Notes under the pieces: generated by a model
Seen by the model: only the letters and a program-made list of their open reading frames with translations
Told to the model about the DNA's origin: nothing
Database searches by the model: none
Part shown: positions 17,009 to 25,548 of the stretch, in pieces
Numbering within the stretch: position 1 is the first letter of the stretch
Layout: the number at the start of each line of letters is the position of its first letter
From: Flavobacteriaceae bacterium
GTDB lineage: Bacteria > Bacteroidota > Bacteroidia > Flavobacteriales > Flavobacteriaceae
DNA length: 50,677 nucleotides
Direction: 5' to 3'
Assembly: GCA_017851655.1 (NCBI GenBank)
Contig: JAFMMH010000006.1
Coordinates: 1-50,677, forward strand
Made by a program: the position numbers and the translations under genes

Positions 17009-18472
17009 ATGAAAAAACAGTTTTTCAAGCCCTTTACTGTATTGATCCTACTAATATCTATAGTTTCTTGTAACAGTATTCCGGAACCCTTAGAGCCTGT
17101 GGGACCTATACCCAATGAACATCAATTGGCCTGGCAAGAATTAGAATATTACGCCTTTATTCATTTCAATATGAATACGTTCACGAATATGGAATGGGGG
17201 TATGGTGATGAAAAGCCAGTCCAATTTAATCCAACTGCATTAGATACAAGGCAATGGGCTCGTGTAGCAAAAGAAGCAGGAATGAAAGGCATCATTATCA
17301 CGGCAAAACACCATGATGGATTTTGCTTATGGCCTTCAGAATTTTCGGAGCATTCTGTAAAAAATTCACCTTGGCAAAACGGTGAAGGTGACCTCATACG
17401 TGATTTATCCGAAGCTTGTAAGGAATTTGGATTGAAATTTGGCGTCTATCTTTCTCCGTGGGATCGGAATCATCCAGACTATGGCAAACCAGAATACATT
17501 TCTTATTTCCGTAATCAGCTTCGAGAATTATTGACCAATTACGGAGAAATATTTGAAGTTTGGTTTGATGGAGCAAATGGTGGTGACGGCTATTATGGTG
17601 GAGCTAATGAAGAACGAAGGGTAGATAAAAAATCTTATTACGATTGGCCCACAACAATTAAATTGGTTAGAGAATTACAGCCACAAGCAGTTATATTTAG
17701 TGATGCAGGTCCAGATATTCGTTGGGTTGGAAATGAAAAAGGCTATGCCAATGAGACCACTTGGTCGCCCATCTACCGTGACAGTGTTTATGCTGGGATG
17801 CCTGATTTTCAGCGTTTTGCTGCAGGCCAGGAAAACGGAACACATTGGGTGCCTACTGAAACAGATGTCTCCATTAGACCAGGCTGGTATTATCATCCAG
17901 AACAAGATGATCAAGTAAAATCACTTTCTAAATTGGTCGATATCTATTATAATTCAGTAGGATTGAATAGTTCTCTTTTATTGAATCTACCTGTAGATAC
18001 ACGAGGTTTGGTTCATGAAAATGAAGTTGCTAATTTGAATGCTTTAGCGACTTTTTTAAAAACAACATTTTCTAAAAACTATGCCCTAAAACAGCAAATT
18101 AAAACAAGTTCCACAACAAAAGGGTACGATGTAAATGCTCTAATCGACAATGATTTAGATACTTACTGGGTTTCGGAAACGAAAGATGAGAAACCTACTA
18201 TAGAACTTCGTCTACAATCAGCTGAAGAATTAAATACGTTTATGATTCAAGAGTATCTTCCTATGGGTCAGCGCGTCAAATCTTTTTCCTTTGAGGTTTT
18301 AGCTGAAGGGGAATGGAAAAAGATTTATGAAGGATCAACTATTGGAAACAAACGTTTAATCCGATTCGAAACTCAAAAAATTGAAGGGATTCGATTTTCG
18401 GTTACATCAGCTAAAGATCGAGTTGTTTTTTCGAATATGGGACTTTTTAAAGCTCCAGATTTAAACGAATAA
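17009..18472 (+). CDS. Alpha-L-fucosidase, GH29, with C-terminal discoidin-like domain
   Basis: Second fucosidase of the operon, divergent from the first. It has a lipoprotein signal with IVSC (Cys21). The barrel shows YYAFIHFNMNTF at about 47-58, AKHHDGFCLWPS at about 99-110, and nucleophile Asp187 in VWFDGANGG. From about residue 355 the chain is a F5/8 type C-like (discoidin) domain with the family pattern ALIDNDLDTYW and a C-terminal IRFSV strand. This architecture is seen in the GH29 subfamily that prefers alpha-1,3/1,4-linked fucose, but assignment is by architecture only. It lies 8 bases after the sulfatase and 1 base before the next. The acid/base residue was not identified. Confidence 0.9.
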   Translation: MKKQFFKPFTVLILLISIVSCNSIPEPLEPVGPIPNEHQLAWQELEYYAFIHFNMNTFTNMEWGYGDEKPVQFNPTALDTRQWARVAKEAGMKGIIITAKHHDGFCLWPSEFSEHSVKNSPWQNGEGDLIRDLSEACKEFGLKFGVYLSPWDRNHPDYGKPEYISYFRNQLRELLTNYGEIFEVWFDGANGGDGYYGGANEERRVDKKSYYDWPTTIKLVRELQPQAVIFSDAGPDIRWVGNEKGYANETTWSPIYRDSVYAGMPDFQRFAAGQENGTHWVPTETDVSIRPGWYYHPEQDDQVKSLSKLVDIYYNSVGLNSSLLLNLPVDTRGLVHENEVANLNALATFLKTTFSKNYALKQQIKTSSTTKGYDVNALIDNDLDTYWVSETKDEKPTIELRLQSAEELNTFMIQEYLPMGQRVKSFSFEVLAEGEWKKIYEGSTIGNKRLIRFETQKIEGIRFSVTSAKDRVVFSNMGLFKAPDLNE

Positions 18473-18473
18473 A

Positions 18474-20018
18474 ATGAAACGGCTATTTTTTGTATTCACT
18501 TTTTTTCTAGTTCTCTTTATTGGATGCCAAAATCAAAAAGAAGAAGCTAAACCTCCAAATATTGTCCTTTTTTTTGTTGATGATATGGGTTGGCAGGATA
18601 CCTCTGTTCCCTTTTGGGATCGCCTTACCCAGTTTAATAAAATCTACAAGACACCCCATATGGAGCGATTGGCAAAAAAAGGGGTTAAGTTTACTAATGC
18701 TTATGCTACACCCGTATGCTCTCCTACGAGAGTGAGTTTAATGACGGGAATGAATGCTGCTCGACATAGGGTTACAAACTGGACTCTAAAGCCCGATCAA
18801 AAACAACCCATGGAACTCAATCATCCTAGCTTGGAGTTTCCCGAATGGAATTACAACGGTATCGGCCTGAATCCTTCCACACCCAATGCTGCATTTGCAA
18901 AGCCTTTACCTCAAATATTAAAAGATAATGGCTATTTCACTATTCATGCCGGAAAAGCTCATTTTGGAGCAATAGGATATCCCTCTTCAAATCCCTTAAA
19001 TCTGGGTTTTAATATAAATATCGCTGGTCATGCTGCTGGAGCACCCGGAAGTTATTTAGGTTTAGAGAACTTTGGAAATGGTAAAGAAGGAAAAGAAGTT
19101 TGGGCAGTTCCTGGTTTAGAAAAGTATCACGGGCAAGATATTTTTTTAACAGAATCACTCACAAAAGAGGTGCTCGAATCACTGGACATTCCTGTTATGA
19201 ATAAGCAGCCCTTTTTCTTGTATTTTGCATTGTACGGAATACATACCCCCTTAATGGCGAATGATCGTTTCGTAGATTCTTATCGTAAAATGGGTCTTGA
19301 AGAACCTGAAGCCCGCTATGCATCTATGATTGAGAGTATGGACGAAGCCTTAGGGAATGTGATAAACTACTTAGAAGTAAATGATTTGGTGAACAATACT
19401 GTTATTTTATTTATGTCAGATAATGGTGGGTTGAGTGCCGTTGCACGTGGAGGCGAAAAACATACCCATAATCTTCCTTTAAAAAGTGGAAAAGGATCTA
19501 TATATGAAGGAGGAATTCGTGTCCCCATGTTGGCGTATTGGCCTGGAAAAACGCAAAGGGGAGTGGTTAATTCAACTCCATTAATCATTGAAGATTTTTT
19601 CCCTTCCATTTTGGAAATTGCTCAAATTGAAGCAAATAAAATACCTCAAACGTTGGATGGTAAAAGTTTTGTTCCCTTACTTCAGAATACAAATGCGGAG
19701 ATTTCAGATCGTCCATTATTTTGGCATTATCCCAATGAATGGGGCATAGAAGGACCAGGAATTGGTAGTTTTAGTGCTGTTCGGCAAGGTGATTGGAAAT
19801 TGATCCATTTCCACACCAAAGAGACTTTGGAGCTCTACAATTTAAAAAACGACATCAAAGAAAATCAGAATTTGATTGAGACAAATGTGAAGGAAGCATA
19901 TCTATTGGCTAATACTCTCACTAAACATTTAAAATCTGTAAATGCCCAAATGCCAAGAGATAAATTTTCAAATGAAATTGTACTTTGGCCCAACCAATTA
20001 TTGAGTAGTAAAAAATGA
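18474..20018 (+). CDS. Sulfatase (formylglycine-dependent), lipoprotein
   Basis: Second S1 sulfatase, not a recent duplicate of the first. Lipobox LFIGC (Cys18). Metal-site VDDMGWQD (Asp36-Asp37), then an insertion (SVPFWDRLTQF) before the usual TPHMERLA. The signature is CSPTR at Cys82-Arg86. HAGKAHFGA follows at about 160-168 and SDNGGLSA near residue 316, with the C-terminal subdomain ending LYNLKNDIKEN. 514 aa, complete. It starts 1 base after the fucosidase stop, and its own stop overlaps the start of a small membrane protein. With the first sulfatase it may remove sulfate at two positions or on two sugars of one glycan. Confidence 0.92.
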   Translation: MKRLFFVFTFFLVLFIGCQNQKEEAKPPNIVLFFVDDMGWQDTSVPFWDRLTQFNKIYKTPHMERLAKKGVKFTNAYATPVCSPTRVSLMTGMNAARHRVTNWTLKPDQKQPMELNHPSLEFPEWNYNGIGLNPSTPNAAFAKPLPQILKDNGYFTIHAGKAHFGAIGYPSSNPLNLGFNINIAGHAAGAPGSYLGLENFGNGKEGKEVWAVPGLEKYHGQDIFLTESLTKEVLESLDIPVMNKQPFFLYFALYGIHTPLMANDRFVDSYRKMGLEEPEARYASMIESMDEALGNVINYLEVNDLVNNTVILFMSDNGGLSAVARGGEKHTHNLPLKSGKGSIYEGGIRVPMLAYWPGKTQRGVVNSTPLIIEDFFPSILEIAQIEANKIPQTLDGKSFVPLLQNTNAEISDRPLFWHYPNEWGIEGPGIGSFSAVRQGDWKLIHFHTKETLELYNLKNDIKENQNLIETNVKEAYLLANTLTKHLKSVNAQMPRDKFSNEIVLWPNQLLSSKK

Positions 20019-20248
20019 AAAACTTTATTAAATCGAATTTATTTACGGCCATTCTTTTGTGTTTGACTTTAGGCTTAGCGCCCTTTACTCCAGAACCTCA
20101 TTTATTTGGAAAAATTCAATGGGTTTTGGGAGGTGGAGAAGGAATGGCTGGGATGGATGTCTTTGACCTTTTTCTTCATGGAGCCCCATGGGTTTGGCTT
20201 TTGTATTCTTTGGTAAAAGAACTCTTTCGTCTGGCAAAAAATAAGTAA
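20015..20248 (+). CDS. Small two-TM protein, function unknown
   Basis: A 77-aa protein with a hydrophobic N-terminal segment (about 8-24, FTAILLCLTLGLAPF) and a second one near 52-68 (FLHGAPWVWLLYSLV), then a short basic tail. Between them lies a Gly-rich stretch (VLGGGEGMAGMD). It resembles small Bacteroidota proteins that are sometimes labelled RND transporter, a label the size does not support. It overlaps the sulfatase stop by 4 bases, so it is co-translated with the fucosidase/sulfatase operon, but function is unknown. Confidence 0.68.
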   Translation: MKNFIKSNLFTAILLCLTLGLAPFTPEPHLFGKIQWVLGGGEGMAGMDVFDLFLHGAPWVWLLYSLVKELFRLAKNK

Positions 20249-20275
20249 ATTAGATCTTAATTTAAAAGAAAAATT

Positions 20276-20467
20276 ATGGCAACTTACGAATGTACATCAT
20301 GTGGAATGGCTGTTAATGCGAGCTGTGCAAAATGCGACAAACCTCTAGAGAATGATCACCTTACACTCGATGATGGGACAGTAGTACAAATTTCAATCTG
20401 CAGAAGTTGTGAAGGAAAAATAAAGTCACCACAATGTTGTGGAGTCGATATGAGTTGTTCAATATAA
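20276..20467 (+). CDS. Small Cys-rich zinc-ribbon-like protein
   Basis: This 63-aa soluble protein has four Cys pairs or singlets in zinc-ribbon spacing: CTSCG (6-9), CAKC (17-20), CRSC (42-45) and CC (53-54), plus a terminal Cys. The N-terminus MATYECTSCGMAVN is a rubredoxin/zinc-ribbon knuckle. It is probably a conserved small metal-binding protein of Bacteroidota; I do not recognise an assigned function. It lies 27 bases after the small membrane protein and 11 bases before another tiny ORF. Confidence 0.72.
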   Translation: MATYECTSCGMAVNASCAKCDKPLENDHLTLDDGTVVQISICRSCEGKIKSPQCCGVDMSCSI

Positions 20468-20478
20468 TTCCAAATTAC

Positions 20479-20607
20479 ATGAATCCTCTTGAGTGGCACA
20501 AGAAAATAGCAAAAAAAGTTGTTGATAGAATTGGACTCTATACGGCACTCTGGATTGCGTTTCTCAAAGGAGTGCTGATTACATTGCTGATTCAGTATTT
20601 TCTCTAA
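20479..20607 (+). CDS. Candidate 42-aa single-TM peptide
   Basis: An ORF from ATG 20479 to TAA 20605-20607, too short for ordinary gene calling. It encodes 42 aa with a charged amphipathic N-terminal half (MNPLEWHKKIAKKVVDRIG) and a hydrophobic C-terminal helix (ALWIAFLKGVLITLLIQYF). It follows the zinc-ribbon gene by 11 bases on the same strand, so it could be translated from the same mRNA. There is no family recognised, and this could be a chance ORF. Confidence 0.5.
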   Translation: MNPLEWHKKIAKKVVDRIGLYTALWIAFLKGVLITLLIQYFL

Positions 20608-20629
20608 AAGAGTGTATGTAAATTGAAAA

Positions 20630-20926
20630 TCAACCCATTAACGACTGAACCTTCATCGCAAGTCCCATGTCGCCAGAAATTTTAATTTGCCCTCCCATAA
20701 CGGCCATCATTGGATTGATGTCCCCGTCTCGAAGTTTTTGAAGTACTTCAGCAGTTAGGCTTATCGTACAATCTGCTTCACCGTCTGAAACCTTTACTGT
20801 ATTGATATCACCGGAACCGTCAATTATTATTCCTTGACCATCTACTTCAAATTTGATTGATCCTCCTATGGGCGCTGCAGTAGCTGCTCTTTTTTCAAAT
20901 TGGGAAACCATGTTTTCTAGGCTCAT
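20630..20926 (-). CDS. SCP2 sterol-binding domain protein
   Basis: Single SCP2 (sterol carrier protein 2)-like domain of 98 aa that could bind long-chain acyl-CoA or other lipids. The start is the ATG at 20926 (MSLENMVSQFEKR), since upstream codons run through the regulatory palindrome. Family features are the beta strands IKFEVDGQGIIIDGSG, the SDGEADCTISL stretch, and the C-terminal MGGQIKISGDMGLAMK. It is divergent from fadN, with the operator-like palindrome between them, so it is probably controlled with the fatty-acid degradation operon. Confidence 0.85.
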   Translation of the reverse strand: MSLENMVSQFEKRAATAAPIGGSIKFEVDGQGIIIDGSGDINTVKVSDGEADCTISLTAEVLQKLRDGDINPMMAVMGGQIKISGDMGLAMKVQSLMG

Positions 20927-20954
20927 AAATAAAATTTTTTCTAAAAGTAAAAAT

Positions 20955-20979
20955 AAAAAATGACACCGTGTCATTTTTT
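20955..20979. promoter_or_regulatory. 25-bp palindrome, probable TetR-family operator
   Basis: Perfect inverted repeat: AAAAAATGACAC (20955-20966), one central C, and GTGTCATTTTTT (20968-20979). It sits between the divergent SCP2 (start 20926) and fadN (start 21011) genes. The core TGACACCGTGTCA is 13 bp. The fad operon encodes a TetR regulator as its third gene, and the TAATTTTA element at 20984-20991 could be a -7 box just downstream, so bound repressor would cover the -33 region. Binding is not shown. Confidence 0.68.
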
Positions 20980-21010
20980 TAATTAATTTTAAGCATTCAA
21001 AACCTATAAA

Positions 21011-23413
21011 ATGAATTATCGATTGAAAAAAGTAGCTGTTCTAGGATCTGGTGTTATGGGATCTGGAATTGCTTGTCATCTTGCAAATGTGGGAATGGAT
21101 GTCTTAATGTTAGATATCGTTTCACCTGATTTAGATGCCACACAATCTAAAGTAAAAGCCCAACGGAATAAATTGGTGGATATGGCACTACAGAAAACCA
21201 TCAAATCTAAACCAGCCCCACTGTATCACAAAGCATTTGCCTCAAGAATTAAGACTGGAAATTTTGAAGATGATTTTGAAAAAATCGGTGAGGCCGATTG
21301 GATCATTGAGGTTGTAGTTGAAAACCTAAAAATCAAGAAACAAATTTTTGAAAAAGTTGAAAAATTTCGCAAACCAGGGAGTTTGGTAAGTTCAAATACC
21401 TCAAGTATCCCTATTCAGTTGCTTGCAGATGGGCGCTCGGAGGATTTTAAATCTTGTTTTTGCGGAACCCATTTCTTTAACCCTGCAAGATATTTACGCT
21501 TACTTGAAATAATCCCTATCGCTGAAACTCAGAAGGAAGTTGTTGATTTTTTCATGGAGTTTGGGAAAGTAACATTGGGAAAACAAACTGTTTTATGTAA
21601 GGATACACCAGCATTTATTGGGAATCGTATTGGGGTAATGTCTGGAACGGAAATGACATTACTCACAGAACAGTTTGAATTCCAAATTGAAGAAGTAGAT
21701 GCCATGACAGGTTCTTTAATAGGACGACCCAATACAGCTACTTTTAGATTACAAGATTTAGTTGGCTTAGATACAGGAGATAATGTCAGTCGTTTTGTAA
21801 TGGAAAACGTGGAAGGGGATACCTATATCGAAAAGCTCAAAGACCGTCCAGAACCCAAGTTTATGAAGTTTCTTTTAGAACAAAAGTTTTTGGGGAATAA
21901 AACGGGTAAAGGGTTTTATGAAAAAACAAAACAGAAAGATGAAAATGGGAAAACCATTATCAACGCTCTAAACCTTCAGACGTTAACTTATGAACCTGCA
22001 ATTCGTCCTAAAATGGAAGTGGTAAAAACCGCTAAGGGGATGGAATTGATGAATAAAAGATTACAATATCTTGTAGAGGGAGACACCAAAGAACAGCAAT
22101 TTTTTAGTTCCTATTTTGGACAACTTTTTGGCTATGCTGCAGCACGAGTTCCTGAGATTTCAGATCAATACTATCCAGTAGATGATGCCATGCGAACTGG
22201 ATATTTTTGGGATTATGGACCTTTTGAATATTGGGATTTAATTGGTTTTGAATTAGGAATACAATTGATTGAAAAGGCTGGAGCAACCCTAGCTGATTGG
22301 GTAAAGCAGATGAAAGCCGCTGGGGATACGACATTTTATAAATTTGAAGGAGGACAAAAAAAATATTACAATATAAATTCCAAAAAATACGAGCCTGTTC
22401 CCGGAACAGAATCCTTTATAATACTAGACAGCTATAGAGAACAAGCTCCTGTTATTAAAAATAGTGAATGCGTTGTTCACGATATTGGTGACGGTGTCCT
22501 TTGCATTGAGTTTACAAGTAAAAGCAACTCTATTGGTGAAGGTATTGGGAAAGCACTGTTGAAAGTAATTGAATTGGCTGAAAATGAAAACTGGAAGGGG
22601 TTAGTCATAGGGAATAATGCCAAACAGTTTTCTGTAGGCGCAAACCTGATGAATATCGGGATGGTAGCCATGCAAAAACAATTTGATGTTTTAGAGCGTT
22701 TTGTTGATGATTTTCAACAAATCAACATGAAAATTAGGACCTCAAAAATTCCCGTAGTAGTTGCTACTCAAGGCTATGTATTCGGTGGGGGTTGTGAGAT
22801 TGCGATGCATTGTGATGCTGGTGTTTATGCAGCTGAATCTTATATTGGTTTGGTCGAGGTAGGCGTTGGTCTATTACCGGGAGGAGGAGGAACAAAAGAA
22901 TTTGCCCTCAGAGCTTCAGACGATTTCTTTGAAGGGGATGTACAATCACCTACCTTAATTAATTATTTCAAATCTATCGCTACTGCTGCCGTTTCTACCT
23001 CAGCATACGAAGCATATGATTTAAAATATCTCAAAAAAGAAAGAGACCTAGTCTGCGTTAATACACCCATGAATATTGGTCTGGCAAAAGATAAAGTTTT
23101 AGAATTGGCTAAAAACTATATTCCTCCTACCGCCAGAGAAGATATCAATGTACTGGGAAGAGCTGGAATGGGTGTGTTGTATTCTGCGATTAATGAATTT
23201 AGAATGGGAGAGTATATGTCGGATTACGATGTCGAAATTGCTCGAAAAATTGCTTATGTGATGTGTGGAGGTGATTTGACAGCCCCCCAACAAGTCAGTG
23301 AGCAGTACCTTTTGGATATTGAAAGAGAAGGTTTTATGAGTCTATTGGGAAATCAAAAAACACTCGATCGAATTCAATACTTACTAATGAATAACAAACC
23401 CCTAAGAAATTAA
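21011..23413 (+). CDS. fadN: 3-hydroxyacyl-CoA dehydrogenase / enoyl-CoA hydratase (FadN type)
   Basis: Bifunctional beta-oxidation enzyme that hydrates enoyl-CoA and oxidises 3-hydroxyacyl-CoA with NAD. The dehydrogenase domain is N-terminal: VLGSGVMGSGIA is the Rossmann motif at about 10-21, SNTSSIP at about 128-134, and the catalytic His154 is in GTHFFNPAR. The crotonase domain is C-terminal from about residue 490, with GGGCEIAMHCD and GLVEVGVGLLPGGGGT carrying the two catalytic Glu. This HAD-then-hydratase order is that of Bacillus FadN and opposite to E. coli FadB. It heads a fadN-fadA-tetR operon (3- and 2-base spacings). At 800 aa it is complete. Confidence 0.93.
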   Translation: MNYRLKKVAVLGSGVMGSGIACHLANVGMDVLMLDIVSPDLDATQSKVKAQRNKLVDMALQKTIKSKPAPLYHKAFASRIKTGNFEDDFEKIGEADWIIEVVVENLKIKKQIFEKVEKFRKPGSLVSSNTSSIPIQLLADGRSEDFKSCFCGTHFFNPARYLRLLEIIPIAETQKEVVDFFMEFGKVTLGKQTVLCKDTPAFIGNRIGVMSGTEMTLLTEQFEFQIEEVDAMTGSLIGRPNTATFRLQDLVGLDTGDNVSRFVMENVEGDTYIEKLKDRPEPKFMKFLLEQKFLGNKTGKGFYEKTKQKDENGKTIINALNLQTLTYEPAIRPKMEVVKTAKGMELMNKRLQYLVEGDTKEQQFFSSYFGQLFGYAAARVPEISDQYYPVDDAMRTGYFWDYGPFEYWDLIGFELGIQLIEKAGATLADWVKQMKAAGDTTFYKFEGGQKKYYNINSKKYEPVPGTESFIILDSYREQAPVIKNSECVVHDIGDGVLCIEFTSKSNSIGEGIGKALLKVIELAENENWKGLVIGNNAKQFSVGANLMNIGMVAMQKQFDVLERFVDDFQQINMKIRTSKIPVVVATQGYVFGGGCEIAMHCDAGVYAAESYIGLVEVGVGLLPGGGGTKEFALRASDDFFEGDVQSPTLINYFKSIATAAVSTSAYEAYDLKYLKKERDLVCVNTPMNIGLAKDKVLELAKNYIPPTAREDINVLGRAGMGVLYSAINEFRMGEYMSDYDVEIARKIAYVMCGGDLTAPQQVSEQYLLDIEREGFMSLLGNQKTLDRIQYLLMNNKPLRN

Positions 23414-23416
23414 ATT

Positions 23417-24586
23417 ATGGAGGCATACATTATAAAAGGCTATCGTTCTGCCATTGGAAAAGCCAAAAAAGGAGGGTTTAGAAATTACCGTTCTGATGAT
23501 TTAGCAGTAGACATTATCAAACATTTAATGACCCAAGTTCCGGAAATTGATCCTAAGACTGTCGATGATGTTATTGTGGGTTGTGCAAATCCAGAGGGTG
23601 AACAAGGTTTGCAAATTGGACGTCTTATTTCTGCACGTGCTTTAGGTAAAGAAGTTCCAGGCTTGACAATTAACCGTTATTGTGCTTCTGGATTGGAAGC
23701 CATCTCTCAGGCAGTAGCAAAAATCAAAGCAGGATTTGGGCAGATTTATGTAGCAGGTGGGATAGAAAGCATGAGTATGATTCCAATGACTGGATACAAA
23801 CTTTCTCCAAGCTATAAAGCCAATTTGGAAAATTTAAATTATCATGTTAGCATGGGACATACCGCTGAAGCTGTTTCATCTAAATATGGAATTTCTAGAG
23901 AAGCAGCAGATCAATTTGCTTATGAATCACATCAAAAAGCTGCAGCAGCAATAGATGGTGGGAAATTCACTAGTCAAATTGTCCCTATAGAGGTAGAAGA
24001 TGTTTTTGTAAAAGACGGAAAGAAGGTTACTACTAGTCATTTGGTAGCAATGGATGAAGGAGTGCGAAGGGATACTTCTGTAGAAGGATTATCAAAACTG
24101 AGACCTGTATTTAAACAGGGTGGAGTTGTCACAGCAGGGAATGCCTCTCAAACTTCTGACGGTGCCGCTTTTACATTAGTTGTAAGTGAAGCTGTTGTCA
24201 AGGCAATGAATTTAGAGCCGATTGCACGATTAGCTTCCTGTGCCGTAGCAGGAGTAGATCCTTTATACATGGGTATTGGTCCTTGTTTAGCTATTCCAAA
24301 AGCATTGAAGCAAGCGGGACTTAGTCTCTCAGACATAGAACAAACAGAGCTTAACGAAGCTTTTGCTGCGCAAGCCCTAGCAGTAATTCAAGAAGCAGGA
24401 CTGAATCCCGATACTGTAAATGTAAATGGAGGAGCTTTGGCGTTAGGACATCCTTTGGGATGTACTGGAGCCAAATTAAGCATCCAACTCTTGGAAGAAA
24501 TGAAATTGCGAAACCAACGTTACGGAATGGTTACTGCCTGTGTAGGAGGAGGTCAAGGTATTGCAGGTATTTTTGAACGCCTATAA
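23417..24586 (+). CDS. fadA: Acetyl-CoA acyltransferase (3-ketoacyl-CoA thiolase)
   Basis: Thiolase that cleaves 3-ketoacyl-CoA with CoA to acetyl-CoA and a shortened acyl-CoA. Catalytic Cys89 is in NRYCASGLEAIS, His345 in GHPLGCTGA, and Cys375 in TACVGGGQG. The NEAFAAQALA motif is at about 312-321. At 389 aa it is of usual length. It starts 3 bases after the fadN stop and is followed after 2 bases by the TetR gene. No acyl-CoA dehydrogenase gene follows in this operon, so the first oxidation step must be encoded elsewhere. Confidence 0.93.
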   Translation: MEAYIIKGYRSAIGKAKKGGFRNYRSDDLAVDIIKHLMTQVPEIDPKTVDDVIVGCANPEGEQGLQIGRLISARALGKEVPGLTINRYCASGLEAISQAVAKIKAGFGQIYVAGGIESMSMIPMTGYKLSPSYKANLENLNYHVSMGHTAEAVSSKYGISREAADQFAYESHQKAAAAIDGGKFTSQIVPIEVEDVFVKDGKKVTTSHLVAMDEGVRRDTSVEGLSKLRPVFKQGGVVTAGNASQTSDGAAFTLVVSEAVVKAMNLEPIARLASCAVAGVDPLYMGIGPCLAIPKALKQAGLSLSDIEQTELNEAFAAQALAVIQEAGLNPDTVNVNGGALALGHPLGCTGAKLSIQLLEEMKLRNQRYGMVTACVGGGQGIAGIFERL

Positions 24587-24588
24587 GT

Positions 24589-25194
24589 ATGGAAAAAGCC
24601 ATGGTAGTTTTAGGGAAAAGAGAAATTCAAAAGCAACAAATTCGAGAACGTATTCTTGCGGAGGGTTTAATCCTTTTTTCTGAAAGAGGGCTTGAGAAAA
24701 CTACAGTGGCTGACATAGTTGAAAAAAGCGGTATCGCTCGGGGTACGTTTTACAACTATTTTTCTGACATGAATGCACTTTTTGATGCCTTGATAGACCA
24801 GCTCAATCGGCAAGTTGTAGAATCTATCCAACTCACACGAAAACAAAGTACAAATCTATACGACTACCTTCACGGAACCTTTAAAAACTATTTTGATTTG
24901 ATCGGGACAGATCAGATGATTCAATTTCATATTGTGAATCAGGCCCATATCCGTCAGAGTTCCTATCAGAGTGATATCATCAAGAGTATTGTTAAGAATT
25001 TAAATCGAGATCTTAAATCGGATTTAAAAGTAAAGTCCTTTAATGAAAAATACGAATTTTTACTTCTTAGCTATATGTTAGTAGGCGCCCCCCCTGAACT
25101 CTTTTTAGCTACCCATACCACAGACATTAATCTGACAAGTGAGCAGTTGTCCACTTTTTTAGCCAAACTTTTTTATAAAGTTTTGATGGAATAA
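24589..25194 (+). CDS. TetR/AcrR family transcriptional regulator (FadR-like)
   Basis: TetR-family repressor. The N-terminal helix-turn-helix is at about 35-66: TTVADIVEKSGIARGTFYNYF, with the family-typical GTFYNYF recognition helix end. Residues 75-201 are the ligand-binding helical domain. It is 201 aa and starts 2 bases after fadA, so it is expressed with the enzymes it probably represses; the palindrome at 20955-20979 is the natural target. A long-chain acyl-CoA effector, as for Bacillus FadR, is inferred from neighbours. Confidence 0.88.
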   Translation: MEKAMVVLGKREIQKQQIRERILAEGLILFSERGLEKTTVADIVEKSGIARGTFYNYFSDMNALFDALIDQLNRQVVESIQLTRKQSTNLYDYLHGTFKNYFDLIGTDQMIQFHIVNQAHIRQSSYQSDIIKSIVKNLNRDLKSDLKVKSFNEKYEFLLLSYMLVGAPPELFLATHTTDINLTSEQLSTFLAKLFYKVLME

Positions 25195-25206
25195 TTTTCG
25201 GAGATC

Positions 25207-25548
25207 CTATTCTCTTCGTTCATCCTCCCAAACCAATACTTCTCCGCTTCTTATTTTAAAAAAATCGGGGCATTGACCATCTCCTTGTCCAGTGATACCT
25301 CCGTCTGGATGGCAAAGAAGAGTGCAATTTTCATCGTATAATTCACTAAAGATATCGCAACATCGCTGTGGGAAAAAATACACTGTTTTTCCTTGATAGC
25401 TGTAGCGGTATATTTTTGCAGCTGGATTCCAAACGGCTTCTTTTTCAATTAGTTCTATTTTAGATTGGATGCACGAAGGAAGTGTGGAAGTCGTTTCTTT
25501 ACTGCAACCAAAAAGAACTGTTAGAATCAGGGGAATGAAAGCTTTCAT
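25207..25548 (-). CDS. Small Cys-rich lipoprotein, function unknown
   Basis: A 113-aa lipoprotein with lipobox LFGC (Cys15). I take the ATG at 25548, which opens the signal peptide. The mature part contains FFPQRCCDIFSELYDENC, a Cys-Cys pair and another Cys nearby, then LLCHPDGGITGQGDGQCPDF. This pattern resembles a family of small Bacteroidota lipoproteins (I think of DUF6970). The start overlaps the umuD stop (ATGA), so it is translated with umuCD. Its link to mutagenic repair is unclear and may just reflect operon sharing. Confidence 0.72.
   Translation of the reverse strand: MKAFIPLILTVLFGCSKETTSTLPSCIQSKIELIEKEAVWNPAAKIYRYSYQGKTVYFFPQRCCDIFSELYDENCTLLCHPDGGITGQGDGQCPDFFKIRSGEVLVWEDERRE

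Noticed and set aside
609-20018. Whole left half as a classical polysaccharide utilisation locus
   Set aside because: No SusC/SusD, no hybrid two-component sensor or sigma/anti-sigma pair is present, and the genes fall on both strands in several separate units.
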